NCBI GenBank assembly: GCA_000499405.2
Contig: HG738140.1
Coordinates: forward strand, 9,389,560 to 9,453,559
Direction of reading: 5' to 3'
Source of the DNA: Onchocerca volvulus
Lineage: Eukaryota > Nematoda > Chromadorea > Rhabditida > Onchocercidae
Length of the DNA: 64,000 bases
Positions 15,701-29,347 of this stretch are shown piece by piece. Position 1 is the stretch's first letter, and every line of letters starts with the position of its first letter. The notes beneath the pieces were generated by a model, which was not told the origin of the DNA, searched no databases, and saw nothing but the letters and a program-made list of their open reading frames with translations. Position numbers and translations under genes: made by a program.

Positions 15701-18700
15701 GCGACACAGCAATAGCAACAATCCGGCAATTCAGTTGAGCAGTATTCTTCTCTATGAGCGACAAAGAAAAGAATAATCCAGTCATCAATTTACTTGGATA
15801 TTCTCCAATAATCGCTTGTAACATACTGATTCCGATCTTTTTTTTCAGTCGGAAAAATTTTAGAAAATTCAATAAATTCTATGCAATAAAAAGGAAACAA
15901 TGAAAGTTATTGTTTCATGCAATTCATATTTTGTCAATTTCTTACAAATTCTCAATCATTTATCACATCAAAAATTTTACTTTACCTGAAATTCAGGTGA
16001 TATTTCGTCCCAAAGAAATCGTGATTGTGTTTCAAATTCATCCATCGCTAATATTTACCTGCGCTTGACATTTTGATGCAGTTTTTCATGAATAATTCTT
16101 ATATATATTCTTACCAGTGATCTGCAATGACAATCTTAACTTTTTTGATTTTTCGAAATTGAATATTTTTTACGCTTATCTTAATACTGTAAACAATCTA
16201 ATGAATGGATGAAGTTGATCTATTTTTCAAGATTCAAAGCAAATGCAAACAAGTCAAGTTGTAACACAGAAAAATGTATACTGAAGGATATTTTATTCAC
16301 TTAAATAAATGAAATAAGTTGTAGTTGATATGCTGACTGGAAGATTTAGACAACTGGTCAAAGACCATGGTCATTAATAAGCATATTAATTGTTTACATT
16401 GAACGAATAGCGATAGCATCATTAAAAAAGTTGTTGGCTTTGTGCAAAGCAACGCAGATTTTGTAGAACTTAATTTTATCTCTTTATACTGCAATAAATT
16501 ACTTCATTGTCTACAATTTTTTGCCTTATTCTTTTTTCTTTTGTTAGTGACTTATTACCATGCTTATTTTATTTTTATTTATTTGGACTGAAGGATTGAT
16601 TCAGACAAAAATTAAATTCAAGGTTTTTTTGTCTAGTCTAAAATAAATCAGAAACAACGGAATTAATTTGAAATATCAATAGTTGTCCTATCAATTGCTA
16701 ATCAAAATGCAATACAATGATAGTTCAAGGAGTTTTGCGAAGAAAACAAGAACCTTGAAGAAGTCTGATTATCTGAGATTGACAATGATCGATAGAAAGC
16801 GATTTTCTTCAATGATCGATCAAAGCTGATTTCCCTCTAACTAACACAAGATGATAAAAACTAAGCTTACTCAATTGCTCTTTTATAGTTTTCGACATTT
16901 CAAATAAATTAGAAAGCTATTCTACAATCTTCGACCAGCTATATACATATTTTTTCATTGCAACAAAAATGAATCAATCTTCAACTCGATTATGATGTGT
17001 GACAAAAAGTGAATCATATACGACAAATGTCAGTAACATCGTACATTAACCTTTTGCCAACTAACACAGTTGCTTTAAATATTTCGACAATTTTTTGCAC
17101 TGAAAATATTCCACAATCAGCAAGAAAATGCTTTTCGAGAATTTGTCGAATACTTGAATTTTTTTTTTGAGTCAAATACTTTCAAAAATTTTTTCCTTGT
17201 GTGCAAACATTCATGTTCTGATTCCCATTTTGATAAAGATATGTTTAAGCTACTGAAAGCTTGAAATTAATAGTCTGAATTTGCAGTTACTTTGGAAAAA
17301 TGGAGACATTGAAAAGTTGGAATTTAGTACAGCATTAAATTCCAAAAATTGATTAATTGCTTAACAGTCATTCAATCTTTTTGAGCAGTTTTTTATCCCA
17401 TTCATGTCTAGCAGTGTTTTTATACTCATTTTTAATTCTCGAACTAACTTGCTAACAGTAATCTCAAATCATTTATTGGAAACGTCTTGGAATCATTTTG
17501 TAATTCTTCTTTATTTGCATAAAATTTAAAAATTCTTTAAATTATTGTTTTAAATTATTAGAATTTGAATCTCAATTTCTTCATTTTTAAAACTGGCATG
17601 AAATTAGATAGAAAGAGGATCCATATTTGTTTCTTTAATTGAACACAAAGATTTTATATACCTTATAATACAATAATTCGTGTTATTCCAATGAGACTAT
17701 CAATTAGTTCTACATAAGATATGTCACGAAATTTCTTATAGAAATAATACAATTTTCTTTTAGCAAAAAACACATTTTTTAAAATCGCACGAGGAAATTC
17801 GATTATACTTCGGTTGATTCGAAATATAATACTGATCAGACTTCACTAAGATCTTAGCTAGGCTGTGAAATAGCCTTGTGAAATAAAAACTGATAATTCT
17901 GCAAATAATTCATAAACCTCGTTTCCACTATGCCCATATTGCCTGACAAATGAAATCAGGCTCAAAAGAAAATGGGAAAAGGAAACAAGTAATGCAGTTT
18001 TTTGTTAGTTAGGAATGGAAAGGGAAAATCAAAAATGTATAGACATTAATATAATAAATAAAAGAGGATAAAGGGTTGTCCCAACCAGTTCACCTTCCCG
18101 AAAAATGCAAAAGCCGCCCTCAAAATCGGTCGAAAATGCGGCCTAGAGTAGAAGTAGAGACACTAAAAATTTAAAGAAACAAGATAAATTTCGAACATAG
18201 AAGAATGGTGAAATCTTAAAATAGTTTCTGTCATTTTTGACGGAACCATTTTTATTGGTTTCTGTCATTACCATTGATTTTGTTATCATATAGCATATCA
18301 GAATTTTGCATATTTGAACTTTAATTGTCGAATCAATGCTTCTGTGATGGTACGATGAGCTATCGTGCTCCTTAAAAACATCGACATATTCTTCAAATTA
18401 ATGAGAATATTAAATGCCTAAATAAATAAAGTTGGAGATGAAAAAAGAATAAAATTTTTGAAATTTCGAACTTATTAAAGGGACAAAAATTACCGATGAA
18501 GCACAAAATGACAAGCAACGGAAAACGGCAAAACGAAAAGTGAAATTAAAAAAGAAACCAAATTATTCATCCCAATAAGTGGTCTATTCTCTTTTTTATT
18601 AACGAAATTTATTTTACTCTCAGAAAGAAATTGCTAGCAATAATATCTTCAATGTTCATTTTTCAATATTATTATATGCACTGTATAAGACATTATGTCT

Positions 18701-21700
18701 ATAAATAATTCTTTTGACATTGAAAATATTTTGAATTTGGATATCAGTCTGAGTTGCTTAATACTTTGAGCTGATTGGATGAATCTCATTATGTGCACAA
18801 TTAAACTCATTGTATTTGATGGAAATTCTTCTGATCAATGATCAACGGAATTGAGATGAATTTTTGTTTTTAAAAAGAAAAAAAAACTATATATCCATAA
18901 CTGCAATTTAAATATGAGCGAAAATGAAATTGTGTTTGAGATATGGTAGGCCTAAAGTAAATGCAATGAATCATTAATTTCAGAATTAATTTGATAGCTA
19001 AAAATACATTTTCTTATCTTAGAATCTTATTAAACTTAATGTGCTATGTTGCAAGTAGCATAATAGTAGAAGCAATGATGCAAATAATGCGGAAAAGATT
19101 CAGTGTGGGAGGAAGCTAAATGACATTATTGGTAATTAGCTTTTCATTCTCAAGTGACTTTGAAGAAAAGATAGAAAACGATGAGCAATCAATAATCAAA
19201 AACAACTCCAGAATAACATCATCATTTAGAGAATTTTTAAGAATTCCAAAAGTGGCATAATTCAGCATATAAAAAAAGAGAGAGTTGATGTCAATTTTCT
19301 CGGCAAACTTTCCTCAAGAACTGTGATGGAAGTAGAATCTCACATAAGTGAGAGCGTTAAGTAGATAAAAACTTGTTAATTCATTTTTAAATCTAGATGA
19401 GTTCTACTCTTTTCGAGATTCCACATTAAATGAATGAAGCAACAATTTATCATTAGCTTTTTGTTTTCTACTAGTTTCCATCAAAGCTAACTAATTATTC
19501 ATCAAATATGCTACTATTTATTTTGAACTTTATAAAATCCTAAGGATTTTTAATAAACAAAACTTTACATAATTTTGAAAAGCGAGGTAGGAAAAACAAG
19601 ACGAAAAATGAAAAACAAGAAAATTGTCATTATCAGTTGAGAGTTTCTAATTTCAATCAATTTTTGCCTTGTTATTTTCATTTTTATTGTTATTTTACAT
19701 TATATTACCTGAGCATAAGTATGAAGGCTGGGTGTTATTTTACATTATATTATCTGAGCATAAGTATGAAGGCTGGGAAGCAAGTGGAGATGTCTGTAGC
19801 ATTAACAAATCATGTTTGTTTCAAAATTATATCGGAAAGTAAAATAAACTACAGATTTCAAATTTTTATAGCTGAAAACACATAGCTTCAACATGAAGTG
19901 ACGTATTTCAATAACAACTGCATACGAGGATATTAATTTTTTCAAAACTAAAAAAATAGTTTTAAAAATTTATTTCATTTATTAAAAAAATAAAAGAAAA
20001 TTGAAAATGTCCGTCCAAATTAAAGCATTTTAAGATTTGAAGCTTCCGGATTTAATGATGAAATGGTATGCATTCGAGATAGAAAATTCTTTTGCATGCA
20101 AATGATATGAAAATGACATATGCATAAGAAAATGAATTTAATACATAATTCATTACTAACAGTTTTGCTTTCATTGATTCGATCCAAAAGTAATTAGCAT
20201 TAAGAATCATATTAGGCGCATTCATCTAATAGTATGAAAACTTAGTTCAAGTTTGAAGGTAATATTTAAAAAAAAATATTTTCGAAAATATATTATCCAA
20301 ATTTTTCAAACTGGACAATCATCGCGAACTGGTAGCAATGAGAGAAAGCTGAAGCAATGACTGGTTTTCCTGAAAATTTGAGCAAGAAATAAGGCACTAA
20401 TTAGATTCGAATGTGGAACTTGGAATAATCTATTCAGCGCCTTGCCCTATTTAAAAATGAACTATTTTGATTAACCAAACAATTCGAACTTGATGATGCA
20501 ATATCAACTGGCAATTATTATACTACGAACTCATTTGCGCGAATGGATGCATGTACACAACGACGCATAAAGATGAATGGCATGTAATGCAAGAAATCGA
20601 ATTTGATTTGATATTATACATTTCATTTTCTCCATATGCTCTGAAATATTTGATTTTCTACAAACCTATTCTGTGCTATTTTTATTCTAAAAGTGACGTG
20701 AGTTGTCGAAATTTTTTCTTCGGAATTTTCCATTCGTTTTATTAAGCTCTTTGCCTTTTCAATAACTTCGCTTCATAAATATTAAGTAGTATGACTAGTG
20801 AGAAGCGTTGTAAACAAATTCAGAAAATTTTTGAGTTAGCGAAATAAGAGTGCAAAAATCTGTTATATATATTTTAATAAAGTGTTATATAAGCTCAATT
20901 AAAATTTGTGATGATATTGTACACATCAATGAATAGCTGCTTGAGAAAAGAACAATTAAACATCTCAATTAATTAGGTTAATCGCTTCATTTTCAATCTG
21001 TTGATATCAGCATTGCTGAAATTAGCCAAATTTAATTCCAATATATGAGATATAGGTTTTCGGTAGGTTTATTTATTTGCAAAATTATATTATTTTTGCA
21101 CCAGTGGAAATCACCAGAAATCACCAATGGATTTTTTTTTCATGATTGATATTTTTTTATAATCCTATGCTTAGCTATAGGTTTAAGAATGAACTAATTA
21201 CTGCAAGTTTGTTTGAGTTTGAGATATCCCAAACTAAACAATACATATACTATTTTTTAGTCATAGATCGTTCTACTCCATTACATATATATATTAAGAC
21301 AACATTGTTCCGTTCAGAAGTTTTTCCACCTAAAACTTCTTATGTGTTAATTCGTAGCAGTTTTTATAATCTATAATTCTGTTTTCAATATCTCAAATAG
21401 CGGCTAACAGAAATATCGCTTATTACTTACGAAATCGTATCAGTCTGACTTGAAATCAAACACTACAACTGACGCTTGTGTTTGTCTATCATTGGCAACG
21501 ATTCAAACCGTCTAAAAATATTTTATCAGTAAAAGTATGAAAAAAAAAGAGCAAGGAAACCAAAGTAACTTTAATTTGTTATTTTAACAAACAACTGTTG
21601 AATTATTTGCATATTTTCAAATGTAATTTAAAATCAAATGTAGAAAAACCACCGACTCAATTGTTATTCGTTATTACTTTTTTTTTCTGGTGACAAAATT

Positions 21701-23428
21701 ATCCACGAAAATTGCAACAAAAGGTTGCATATTATTTAATTAAAATTTGTTATTCTTCATAGAGTAGTGAACTTCATAGTAGTGAAATTCATAGAGTAGC
21801 AAGTAGTAAATTATATTCTTTATATGCTAAAAGTATAAGAAATGAGAATGATTGTGATATATATAATGCACAGTATAATACATCAAATTACAATATATAT
21901 AATACAATATTCTAATATAATATATAATACATAATAATAAATAATATATAATATACAATATTTAATATATAATAATGTCGCCAATAATTATATAATATAT
22001 AATAATATATAATATGATATAGTATAAGATAATTATAATATAATATAATAATAATCACTATATATATATCAAATTATCTTTAATATAATGTCAACTGATA
22101 TTCGAATGACTGAGTAGAGATATGTAGATTTTACGGAAAAGTATCCTGGATTGCTGTCCCAGTTTAATCTATTGATCGCTAAATTATATTTATCATCTTT
22201 CCAGCCTTTGAACAGATTTTACTTAGTTTTTCGAACCAGCTTGTCATAGTAAATAACAGCACTTAACATCATCAAAATAGGCTTGAAATCATAATTTTCC
22301 TAAATCCATTAAGCTACTTCATACATTTATCATTCATCCTCATTCATCATAAATTTTAAATAATCCTCAATTCAATCCATTTAATGAGGAGCTATTATCT
22401 AAGGAAAAAAAAGCAGCAATTAAGTAATCAAATCCCTAAAACAATGACATGGAAGTAGTTATGAAGAGAAAATCATCAACTTTATCATTTTAGCACCACA
22501 AAGTTTTGATCCCGGCGTAGATTGTATACCAGAAATGTTTATCCACTAGTTCCACAAATAGGCTCATAATGACATATTGGGATCCTTCCATCCAGCGCAA
22601 ACTCAGGAGTTCTTCGATTATAAAAAAAAAAAGAAAAATGGTAAGGATTTAAAAATCTGATGGTAACGAGTATAACAAAGTATGCATCAAATTTGGCATT
22701 GCAGCGTGCTTCAACATCTCTTTACCACGTCGACATCAGTAGTTTATCGATTTACTTTCATTGCATGGCATTAAATTGCCTTAATAGCCTACCTCTTATA
22801 GCATTTCAATCTCGACTTTTTCTGATTGATTAAAGTGAAATGGATACACATTTAAGTCCGAAAACTGGAATCGTTATTACATGAATCACAACTGTACTGA
22901 GAGATGCAAATACTCTGAACTGCATGTCATTCTCAGTTTGACTTTGCAAACCGTAGAAGTTAAAAGGCCAAATGACAATTAATTATACAAGTTTAGACAG
23001 ACAAGAATCTCTAACTGATATCTCTCGGTCTTCGTGAATGGATAAACGTTGTCAAAAAAAATGATCTCTTCAGGAGTAATCCATGAAACGAAGTAATTTG
23101 TAATAGTTCATTCATATATTTGAAGGGTATTAAATAAAAATGCTGCAGAAGAGAAAATAGAAAATAAGAAGGATAATAGGAACAGATGTTAGTTGTGTTT
23201 CACTGTTTATGAACTTTTCTTTCAAAATGAGAATGAAGAAGAAGTTGAAGGGAAGTTTTGAATTCTTGCAATAATTGAAAGAGAATATGATGCTTCCTTC
23301 CGATCTCCTTGGTACTTCTTCTTTTTCGTCTTCAAACTTAACAAAATGTATGGGGGATGGATAAGGTGTAACACGACAACAGAACATAAAATAGAAATGA
23401 AATGTTGAGCAGAGAATAAAGGCCCATC
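6793..23428 (-). CDS. Long-intron gene of unknown function (partial 5')
   Basis: I do not recognise this protein. Proposed exons on the minus strand are 23428-23338, 22611-22530, 18142-18094, 14774-14663, 10698-10498, 8525-8349 and perhaps a terminal 6824-6793. Donors and acceptors are mostly canonical (TTGCAG, CTCTAG, TTTGCAG, TTTCAG) and reading phase is preserved at each junction, which is the main support. The first exons encode hydrophobic and amphipathic helices (FISILCSVVVLHLI, YVIMSLFVELVDKHFW, FRPILRAAFAFFGK). The later exons encode a polar Ser/Asn/Gln-rich tail with an acidic patch (SDLESCIGDMHFEDELLDG). The last exon adds about ten residues, and an AATAAA lies about 145 bases beyond its stop (6642-6647). 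Introns reach 4 kb, far longer than in neighbouring genes. The 5' end is missing. The exon at 14774 begins with ATG right after an acceptor, so a shorter trans-spliced transcript could start there. Two separate genes remain possible. Confidence 0.45.
15510..15790. other. GC-elevated coding-like island, strand unresolved
   Basis: This block is clearly richer in G and C than its flanks and lies in a large intron of the unknown minus-strand gene. On the plus strand, ATG at about 15518 opens a 38-residue frame (MCGLFTRHFGG...), and another ATG near 15688 opens about 29 codons. On the minus strand, an acceptor-like site precedes a short Cys-rich frame (TELPDCCYCCVAL). None of these can be joined to a neighbour with confidence. 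It could be a diverged exon, a nested gene or a non-coding RNA. Confidence 0.35.
19688..19777. repeat. Two-copy 45-bp tandem duplication
   Basis: Two head-to-tail copies (19688-19732 and 19733-19777) of a unit beginning TGTTATTTTACATTATATTA differ by one C/T change. The period of 45 is a multiple of three, so a plus-strand frame at 19637-19885 stays open through both copies. That frame has no other sign of being a gene. Confidence 0.9.
21856..22075. repeat. AT-rich microsatellite tract
   Basis: About 220 bases are built almost only of ATAATATATAAT-type units with occasional C or G. No coding potential is present. Similar tracts are common in AT-rich nematode genomes. Confidence 0.85.
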
Positions 23429-24998
23429 CTGCAACGTTTAATGACAATGCCCAATTATCGATTGTTCGAAATCTCTTTAACTATGGTAGGATTTTGGTAT
23501 TAATCATTGAGTAGAGGAAGTTTCAGAATTACTTAATCGAATTTGAAATCCAACAAATGCTTGTCAGAACTGAAATTGGCAATTTCACAATTACAGCAAT
23601 CTAAAAAATTATCCAATTTAATGAAGAATTGAATATTAAATATATCTATATCCAAAAGCTTTTCATTTTTAGGTGATAAGGCCAAAAAAATAAAAATCGC
23701 CCTTGGAAAATCTTGTTCCCTTAAAAGAATAAAGTAATAAATGCATAAATGCAGGCAGTACAAACCGAGGGATATACTTATAGTCATATATTCAAATCCT
23801 ATTCTCATTGTCAGCTGCAAAATTTGCTTTGGGAGGGAGGGAATTTTCCATTAGTAAATTTTATAAACAATAGGATTGCAGGTGTTATTAAAGAGGGTCT
23901 GAGAGCAATCAGCTATAGTTATGATGCGTAAACTAACTCAAGCTGAAATTTATATTATGCTTTGTTGATCGATCTCTTGAGGACCTTGTAACGACAACTC
24001 TTTTTCAAAATATGGAATTTTTTTATTATATGTGAAATCCTTCTGGTTTAATTTTGCATTAATAAGAAAAGCCATTTTCTATTAATTCCTTCACATTCGA
24101 ATCCTTTTTTTTTAAATTCTCGACAAGTTTTTTGCACGAAAAAAGAAACTTCTGATTAATATAATTACTCAAGTTGGAGCCAGAATGAACTATTACCGTT
24201 TAAAAATAATGTCTACTGTTTTGCATTTTTCAATGCATGCTATGAAGGGTTTTTTATATGATGCGAAAATGAAGGAAATGAATGAGTAAAAAAAATCCTT
24301 AAAGTAGCAATTAGGATGATGAACTAGCTTTTCGAACTTCCTTTCTGTTTTCTTTAAAACTGCCTAGTATTGCTCTCTTTGAAAATTTCTAAAGCAAAGG
24401 AAAAATCCAAACCAAAATCAATAATTTGAGAGTTGAAACCATTTGCTGAGAAGCAAATTTAATGGTACCGAAATAAATTTTTAATACGATATACCTTAGT
24501 TTTAACGTAACGCCTTTTCTCTTACGCTGGTAATTCGAATGGCTCTGTTTAAGCAGAATACAAATTTGCTTTGGAACAGATATTGATTCATTTGCTTTAA
24601 TTTACAAATTAGATTTAACAAGAACTAATTTTATAGAAAGACACTAAAAACAGCAAACAGCGTATTTATTTCATTAAAGAGATATTTTGAACAAGGAACT
24701 TTGGTAAATGGACAGAAGTGACGATAATAAATCCCAAGAAAATAAGAACAAAAAAAAAAATTGCTAGAATTGTTAAAGATGTGCCTCCATACCAACAAAT
24801 ATGGAAATTTTCAGATGTTAAAATTTCAAAAAATTCCGTTGCAAAGGTTTTCGTTTTCTAAGCATTAAATTCCCACAAGTAAACTATGAGCAAAAAAAGA
24901 CCGACTGCAAGCTAAATCTTCAAGGCGCCCTCTAAAGAATGCTAAGTCATAGAAAATACTTCTTGATCAATCAATTCAGTATCGTTGAACAATTTGTA
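23429..24998. other. Spacer between the unknown gene and the glycosyltransferase
   Basis: This is the convergent or downstream flank of the glycosyltransferase. A minus-strand frame at 23533-23820 has mixed hydrophobic and polar composition but no coherent splice sites linking it to the exon at 23428. A possible AATAAA for the glycosyltransferase lies at 24665-24670 on the minus strand, about 330 bases after its stop. I see nothing else supportable. Confidence 0.4.
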
Positions 24999-27313
24999 TT
25001 ACGACTCATATTTGCGCAATAAATTCCGAACCTTCGAAAGGTTACAGTTGTTCTTGACCGACAAGAACCATAGATTATTTAGTGCCTGTCGACTGATTTT
25101 ATTATCGACGCCAACGTAGTAGTTGTTGTTAATAATATAGGGTTTCAGATGAGCTCGTTCTGACTCCGACAATTTAAACCATTTTCCATCGGCTACTTCA
25201 GTCCATTCGAACTGACGACACACCAAACCGGAATACTGTTGACGACATAGCTGATCCAGAACATCCTGTAATTATAAGTTTTCTATGTATGTAGTTTTCT
25301 ATGTACTCTTAGCTAAGCAATAATTTTATATTCTATTGATTTTCTGATTATGATTTTCAAACCTGCGACAAGTATATTCTATCTTGCAGTATATTATCAA
25401 CTAAATATTTTAGAAATCACTCATGTCAACTGTACTTTCCGGAGCACTGTACTGCATAGCTAACAGCCTAATTTGAAGAAAAAAAGTGAAATTTTGTCTG
25501 ACAAAATTATTGAGAATGATATTTTCACTAACAGTTTAAATCTACTTCGTTCCGCAGTTCATTGAAAATGTCTAATTGAAACAAAAAGTTTTACCTGATC
25601 ATACAGTTTGGGATCCTTTGAAAGTTGTAAGTTTAATTCATGCATCAATACAATAGATGCATTTGAAGGATAAACAATCATTGGATCGAATGAATATGTC
25701 AAACTACGATCTGGATAACCTATAATTAGGTACTCACGTATTCAAGTAATTCGGTAAAAGAATGTTATGCTTGGACTTAAATTTCAATTATCACTCAAGC
25801 AATTAGGCAAGAGAGTACTGCACTTCGACCCGAATACTTATTATGAATATTTTCATACTTTTTCATGTTTATATTCCATCATATACTTGTTTGCTTACTA
25901 GTGATGCAAAAAATTAAACAACAAGAACATACTCTGGCTGATTTATTGATTTTTGTCTTCTTAATTTCATAAGAATATATGAACCTTTCATCGGTACAAT
26001 AATATCAGCATCATCGATAAGTGTTTGATTTTGAAAGAATTCCATAGGATCACGTAGCCAAACCGCATCAGTTTCAAATAAAATATATGGTAGTTCGAGC
26101 TGTAACATAGTGATTCAAAAATGAAATATATAAATAAACAAATGATTGTGCAAATCAAACCTGCGCAAGAATAAGCAAAAGTTGTGAACGAAGGTTGAGC
26201 AGATTGATATAGCTTTGTCGTCCCCAGCGAAGTGGACTATTATAATCACCGGGCACTTTAATATACATGCACTTCACTTCTTTCCAATTCTTCTGGATCA
26301 CTCTGCAAGCTTCTGCATCCAGACTGACAATTAATGTCTTACGATGGATTGATGTTCGAAATGGTGCCACATTACACAACCAGTTTAGAGTTAAATTCAA
26401 GTAAGCGCCATTTATTAAAGTAAATAGCAGAAAATCGTTTGACTTCGAATGCACTATTCTCGCTTCACGTTTGAAATCCTACAATTCATGACTAATTATC
26501 ATTGTCTTTCGATTATTTACAACTATCAGCACCAATTCAGCATCGCCAGTAAAATTAATCAATAGTAGATTTGAGTAATATTGTCATTAATGCTTACTAG
26601 GCAGAAGCGTTAATTTCAATCTTTGTATAAGCTGATGTCTAGCATTGTAATACTTCTTTCTGAGGAACTACTGTTCAAACAATGTCAGCAGTAATAAATT
26701 TTAAAATATTTCAGTCTTTTGCATGGCTAGAATCATATCAATTCCTTTACAAAATTAAAAAAAAAAAATATATATACTGGATAGATTCTCATATTTCACG
26801 AACTTATCAATTCAAAAATAAATTTGCGAAATGTTTTAGGTGGTTTGAATCATGTGTCTTGGGCAAAAAATTATATACCTCAATGAATTCGCTGGCAATG
26901 ACCGGTACTTTTTGTCTTATTGATTCAACTAGACGAGGTACCAAGTCTTCTTGATGCGTGTTTGAATCCACGGAATTATTTACTCTAGAAAAATTAAAGA
27001 AAAACTGCAGTGGTGTTAAGAAAAGGAACGATCAGCAGCTAACCGTATCACATTATGGCCTTGAATTTAAAAATATTAAAAAACAAAAGTATTAACGAAG
27101 CAAAAAAACATACGTGATAACACTGCCTTCGTTTTTTATTTCACTCACATTTTCAGGAAAATCTTTAACGATTAATGGTCCATCAGAAATTTTCCTAGTT
27201 GGAATTTGTGTCTGGTCAGTAATACGCCTGTTGTCCACCATTATAACGATAAAATGCGTCACGACGTATGCCGCAAAAAATTGCGCACCTCGTCGAGTCC
27301 ATTTTGACAACAT
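24999..27313 (-). CDS. Type II membrane glycosyltransferase (Nucleotid_trans-like)
   Basis: Six exons on the minus strand (27313-27114, 26984-26879, 26478-26161, 26099-25985, 25719-25595, 25265-24999) join in phase to a 376-residue protein. A short basic N-terminus and a hydrophobic stretch at about residues 10-26 (AQFFAAYVVTHFIVIMV) form a signal-anchor, so the catalytic part should face the Golgi lumen. Residues 215-226 read LFETDAVWLRDP, the acidic metal and nucleotide-sugar binding motif of the nucleotide-diphospho-sugar transferase family (PF03407; plant RGXT proteins and many nematode members). Downstream are VPMKG and a hydrophobic core typical of the fold. Donor sugar and acceptor cannot be told from sequence. 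The start is the first ATG before the anchor; all donors are GT and all acceptors AG. The length suits the family. Family assignment rests on the DxD-like motif and topology, without a search. Confidence 0.85.
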
Positions 27314-29347
27314 TTGGTATTAGTACATCCTCATCGAAAGTGCAGCTAAATTCCGAAAAGATTATTACAAGTATGATTTTACTCATTAAAAATGAAAAAT
27401 TTTATGAACCAAAAAAAAGTGATGGTAACATTGTTTTGTTCTCCTGTAGAGTACGATATAGTTTCCTTATAACGTTTTTGTACGATTAAAGAGCATCAAA
27501 ATTTGCAAAATTTTATTTAATTATTTAAATTGTGATAATTTTGCTGTTTGACTCTGCCAACTTTGCTTTACACATCACTATCTTCACTCATCATAACAGT
27601 TACTATGTGGCAAGATTTCCAAGCTCCAAAGTACTTCGATTATTGCAGCTGCTTCCAATTTTAAAATAACAAACAGTATCATTTTTAAGTGAATTTCAAT
27701 TTCACAGTGCAAAACAGTTCGCCAGTTACTACCTATCATTTAAATAGCTGTCCTTAAAAAGAGAATAAGTGAATGTGGGAGTTACCATATCAAACTAATG
27801 AACAGAAAGAGTACTGACCAAAAGTCACTTGTTTACCCAGAAAATTTCTATTCTATTTTAGCAGATCTAAGAATTCGAAGTTATGTCTGAAATTGTTGCA
27901 GAAAAAGTCATAAAGAATGCTATAATTTAATGTATCATTCGTTAATTAAAGTGAGAGGAACGACTGCGCTTGAATGATAAGCCATGTACGAGCAACAAGT
28001 TATAGGAGACATCGAGATAATTATACATATAAGCAAATATATATATATATATATATCGAATTCTTAGGTTATCGAAATCTGAATTGCTTAACATGTCAGA
28101 AGATTAAAAAGATCAAAAAGAATTACAGGAAAAGTGTGTCATGGCGAGAATGAACTTTTAGATCATATTCTCAATGCTTGTAACTACGAGGCGATCACAC
28201 ACTAAAACCACAATCAAGTATGATGAAACATGTTTATCCTAAACGCAAATAGAGCAGGTTTCCAAATATTTGCATAAGATAAATATTTATTTCATTGTAC
28301 ATTTGAAGCATAAATGAACTAACATATCTCATAAAAGCAACTTCAATGCAATTCTGCAACAATGGAAATGTTTTCAACAGAAAAATTCCTTTGTAAAAAA
28401 ATCTTAGAAATCTAGTTTGAATTGTTTCCATTACTTGATAACATTTAACTGTCAAGAATAATTTGATAATTACTGACAATATAGTTCCTGAGACATAAGC
28501 ATATTGGCATGAAATGTGCATAATATTTAGTCATCTCAAATATCAAAGAAAAAAAAAAAGAAAAAAGTGTGCTGTGATGCCATACAAAATGCATTAAATA
28601 ATGCTTGCTGATTATTACGCTTTACTATTATCTCTCTAATATTATCATATTTACATCGTACTGAAGTCAAATGTGAAGTCACGTAAGCAATCAACGACAC
28701 ACTGCATAAAAAGCTATTTAATGACACTAAAACAGTCTTATACTGTACAGTAGCCTTTGAAGAATTTTCGGGATGGAACTGCATAAAAAATTTTGCTTAT
28801 GAGATGCGAAGTATCTTAACGAAAATTACGAAGAGTATCCTTTTACATAATTTTTTTACTTTATTATTTGATGAAAAGGTTTCTGTTCTTACATAACTGT
28901 GAGTACTTTCCCTGAATGAAAATTTGCTGCGAATATTTTCTAAAGCCTTTAAAGTCATTTTAAAGATCAATGTTAAAGATAGTTTATATTTCTTTCTGAA
29001 TCAAGTTAATAGTTCCCCATTAATAGAAATTCTAGCACTGCAAGCTAAATGAATAGGAATCATTTCTTCTTGTGACCTGATTGGACATTAACAAATTAAT
29101 CTGAGTATGAACAGGATAGTGTCATCAAGTGATGAATGAATACAATTAATGAGAAAACTTCAAAATTAAAAAAACAAACTAAAACCCAACTACTAAATTA
29201 TAAATCCGTGTGAGACAATGACCCGAATGAAGTGGTGGATAAAGAAGGAAAACAGGAAATGAATTTTGTGAAAATGATTTTTGATGGCAATGGTTGGCAG
29301 TTCAGTCGAAAAGGAGGACAAAATCATCAATGTGCAACCGCTTTCTT
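27314..29347. other. AT-rich spacer with (AT)n run
   Basis: This is 5' flank of the glycosyltransferase on one side. A pure AT run lies at about 28036-28056. Minus-strand frames at 28234-28521 and 28536-28784 are hydrophobic and end in poly-F, and they have no supportable splice signals. No gene is called. Confidence 0.5.

Noticed and set aside
23533..23820. Minus-strand 95-residue frame
   Set aside because: Composition is borderline and internal TTTTTTAG/TTTCAG sites give no phase-compatible join to the exon at 23428.
26682..27489. Plus-strand frames across the glycosyltransferase
   Set aside because: They are antisense shadows of exons 1-2 and of the intron; the minus-strand model has full phase and domain support.
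28234..28784. Two adjacent minus-strand frames of 82-95 residues
   Set aside because: They are hydrophobic and low-complexity, one ends in a poly-F run, their frames do not join, and splice contexts are poor.
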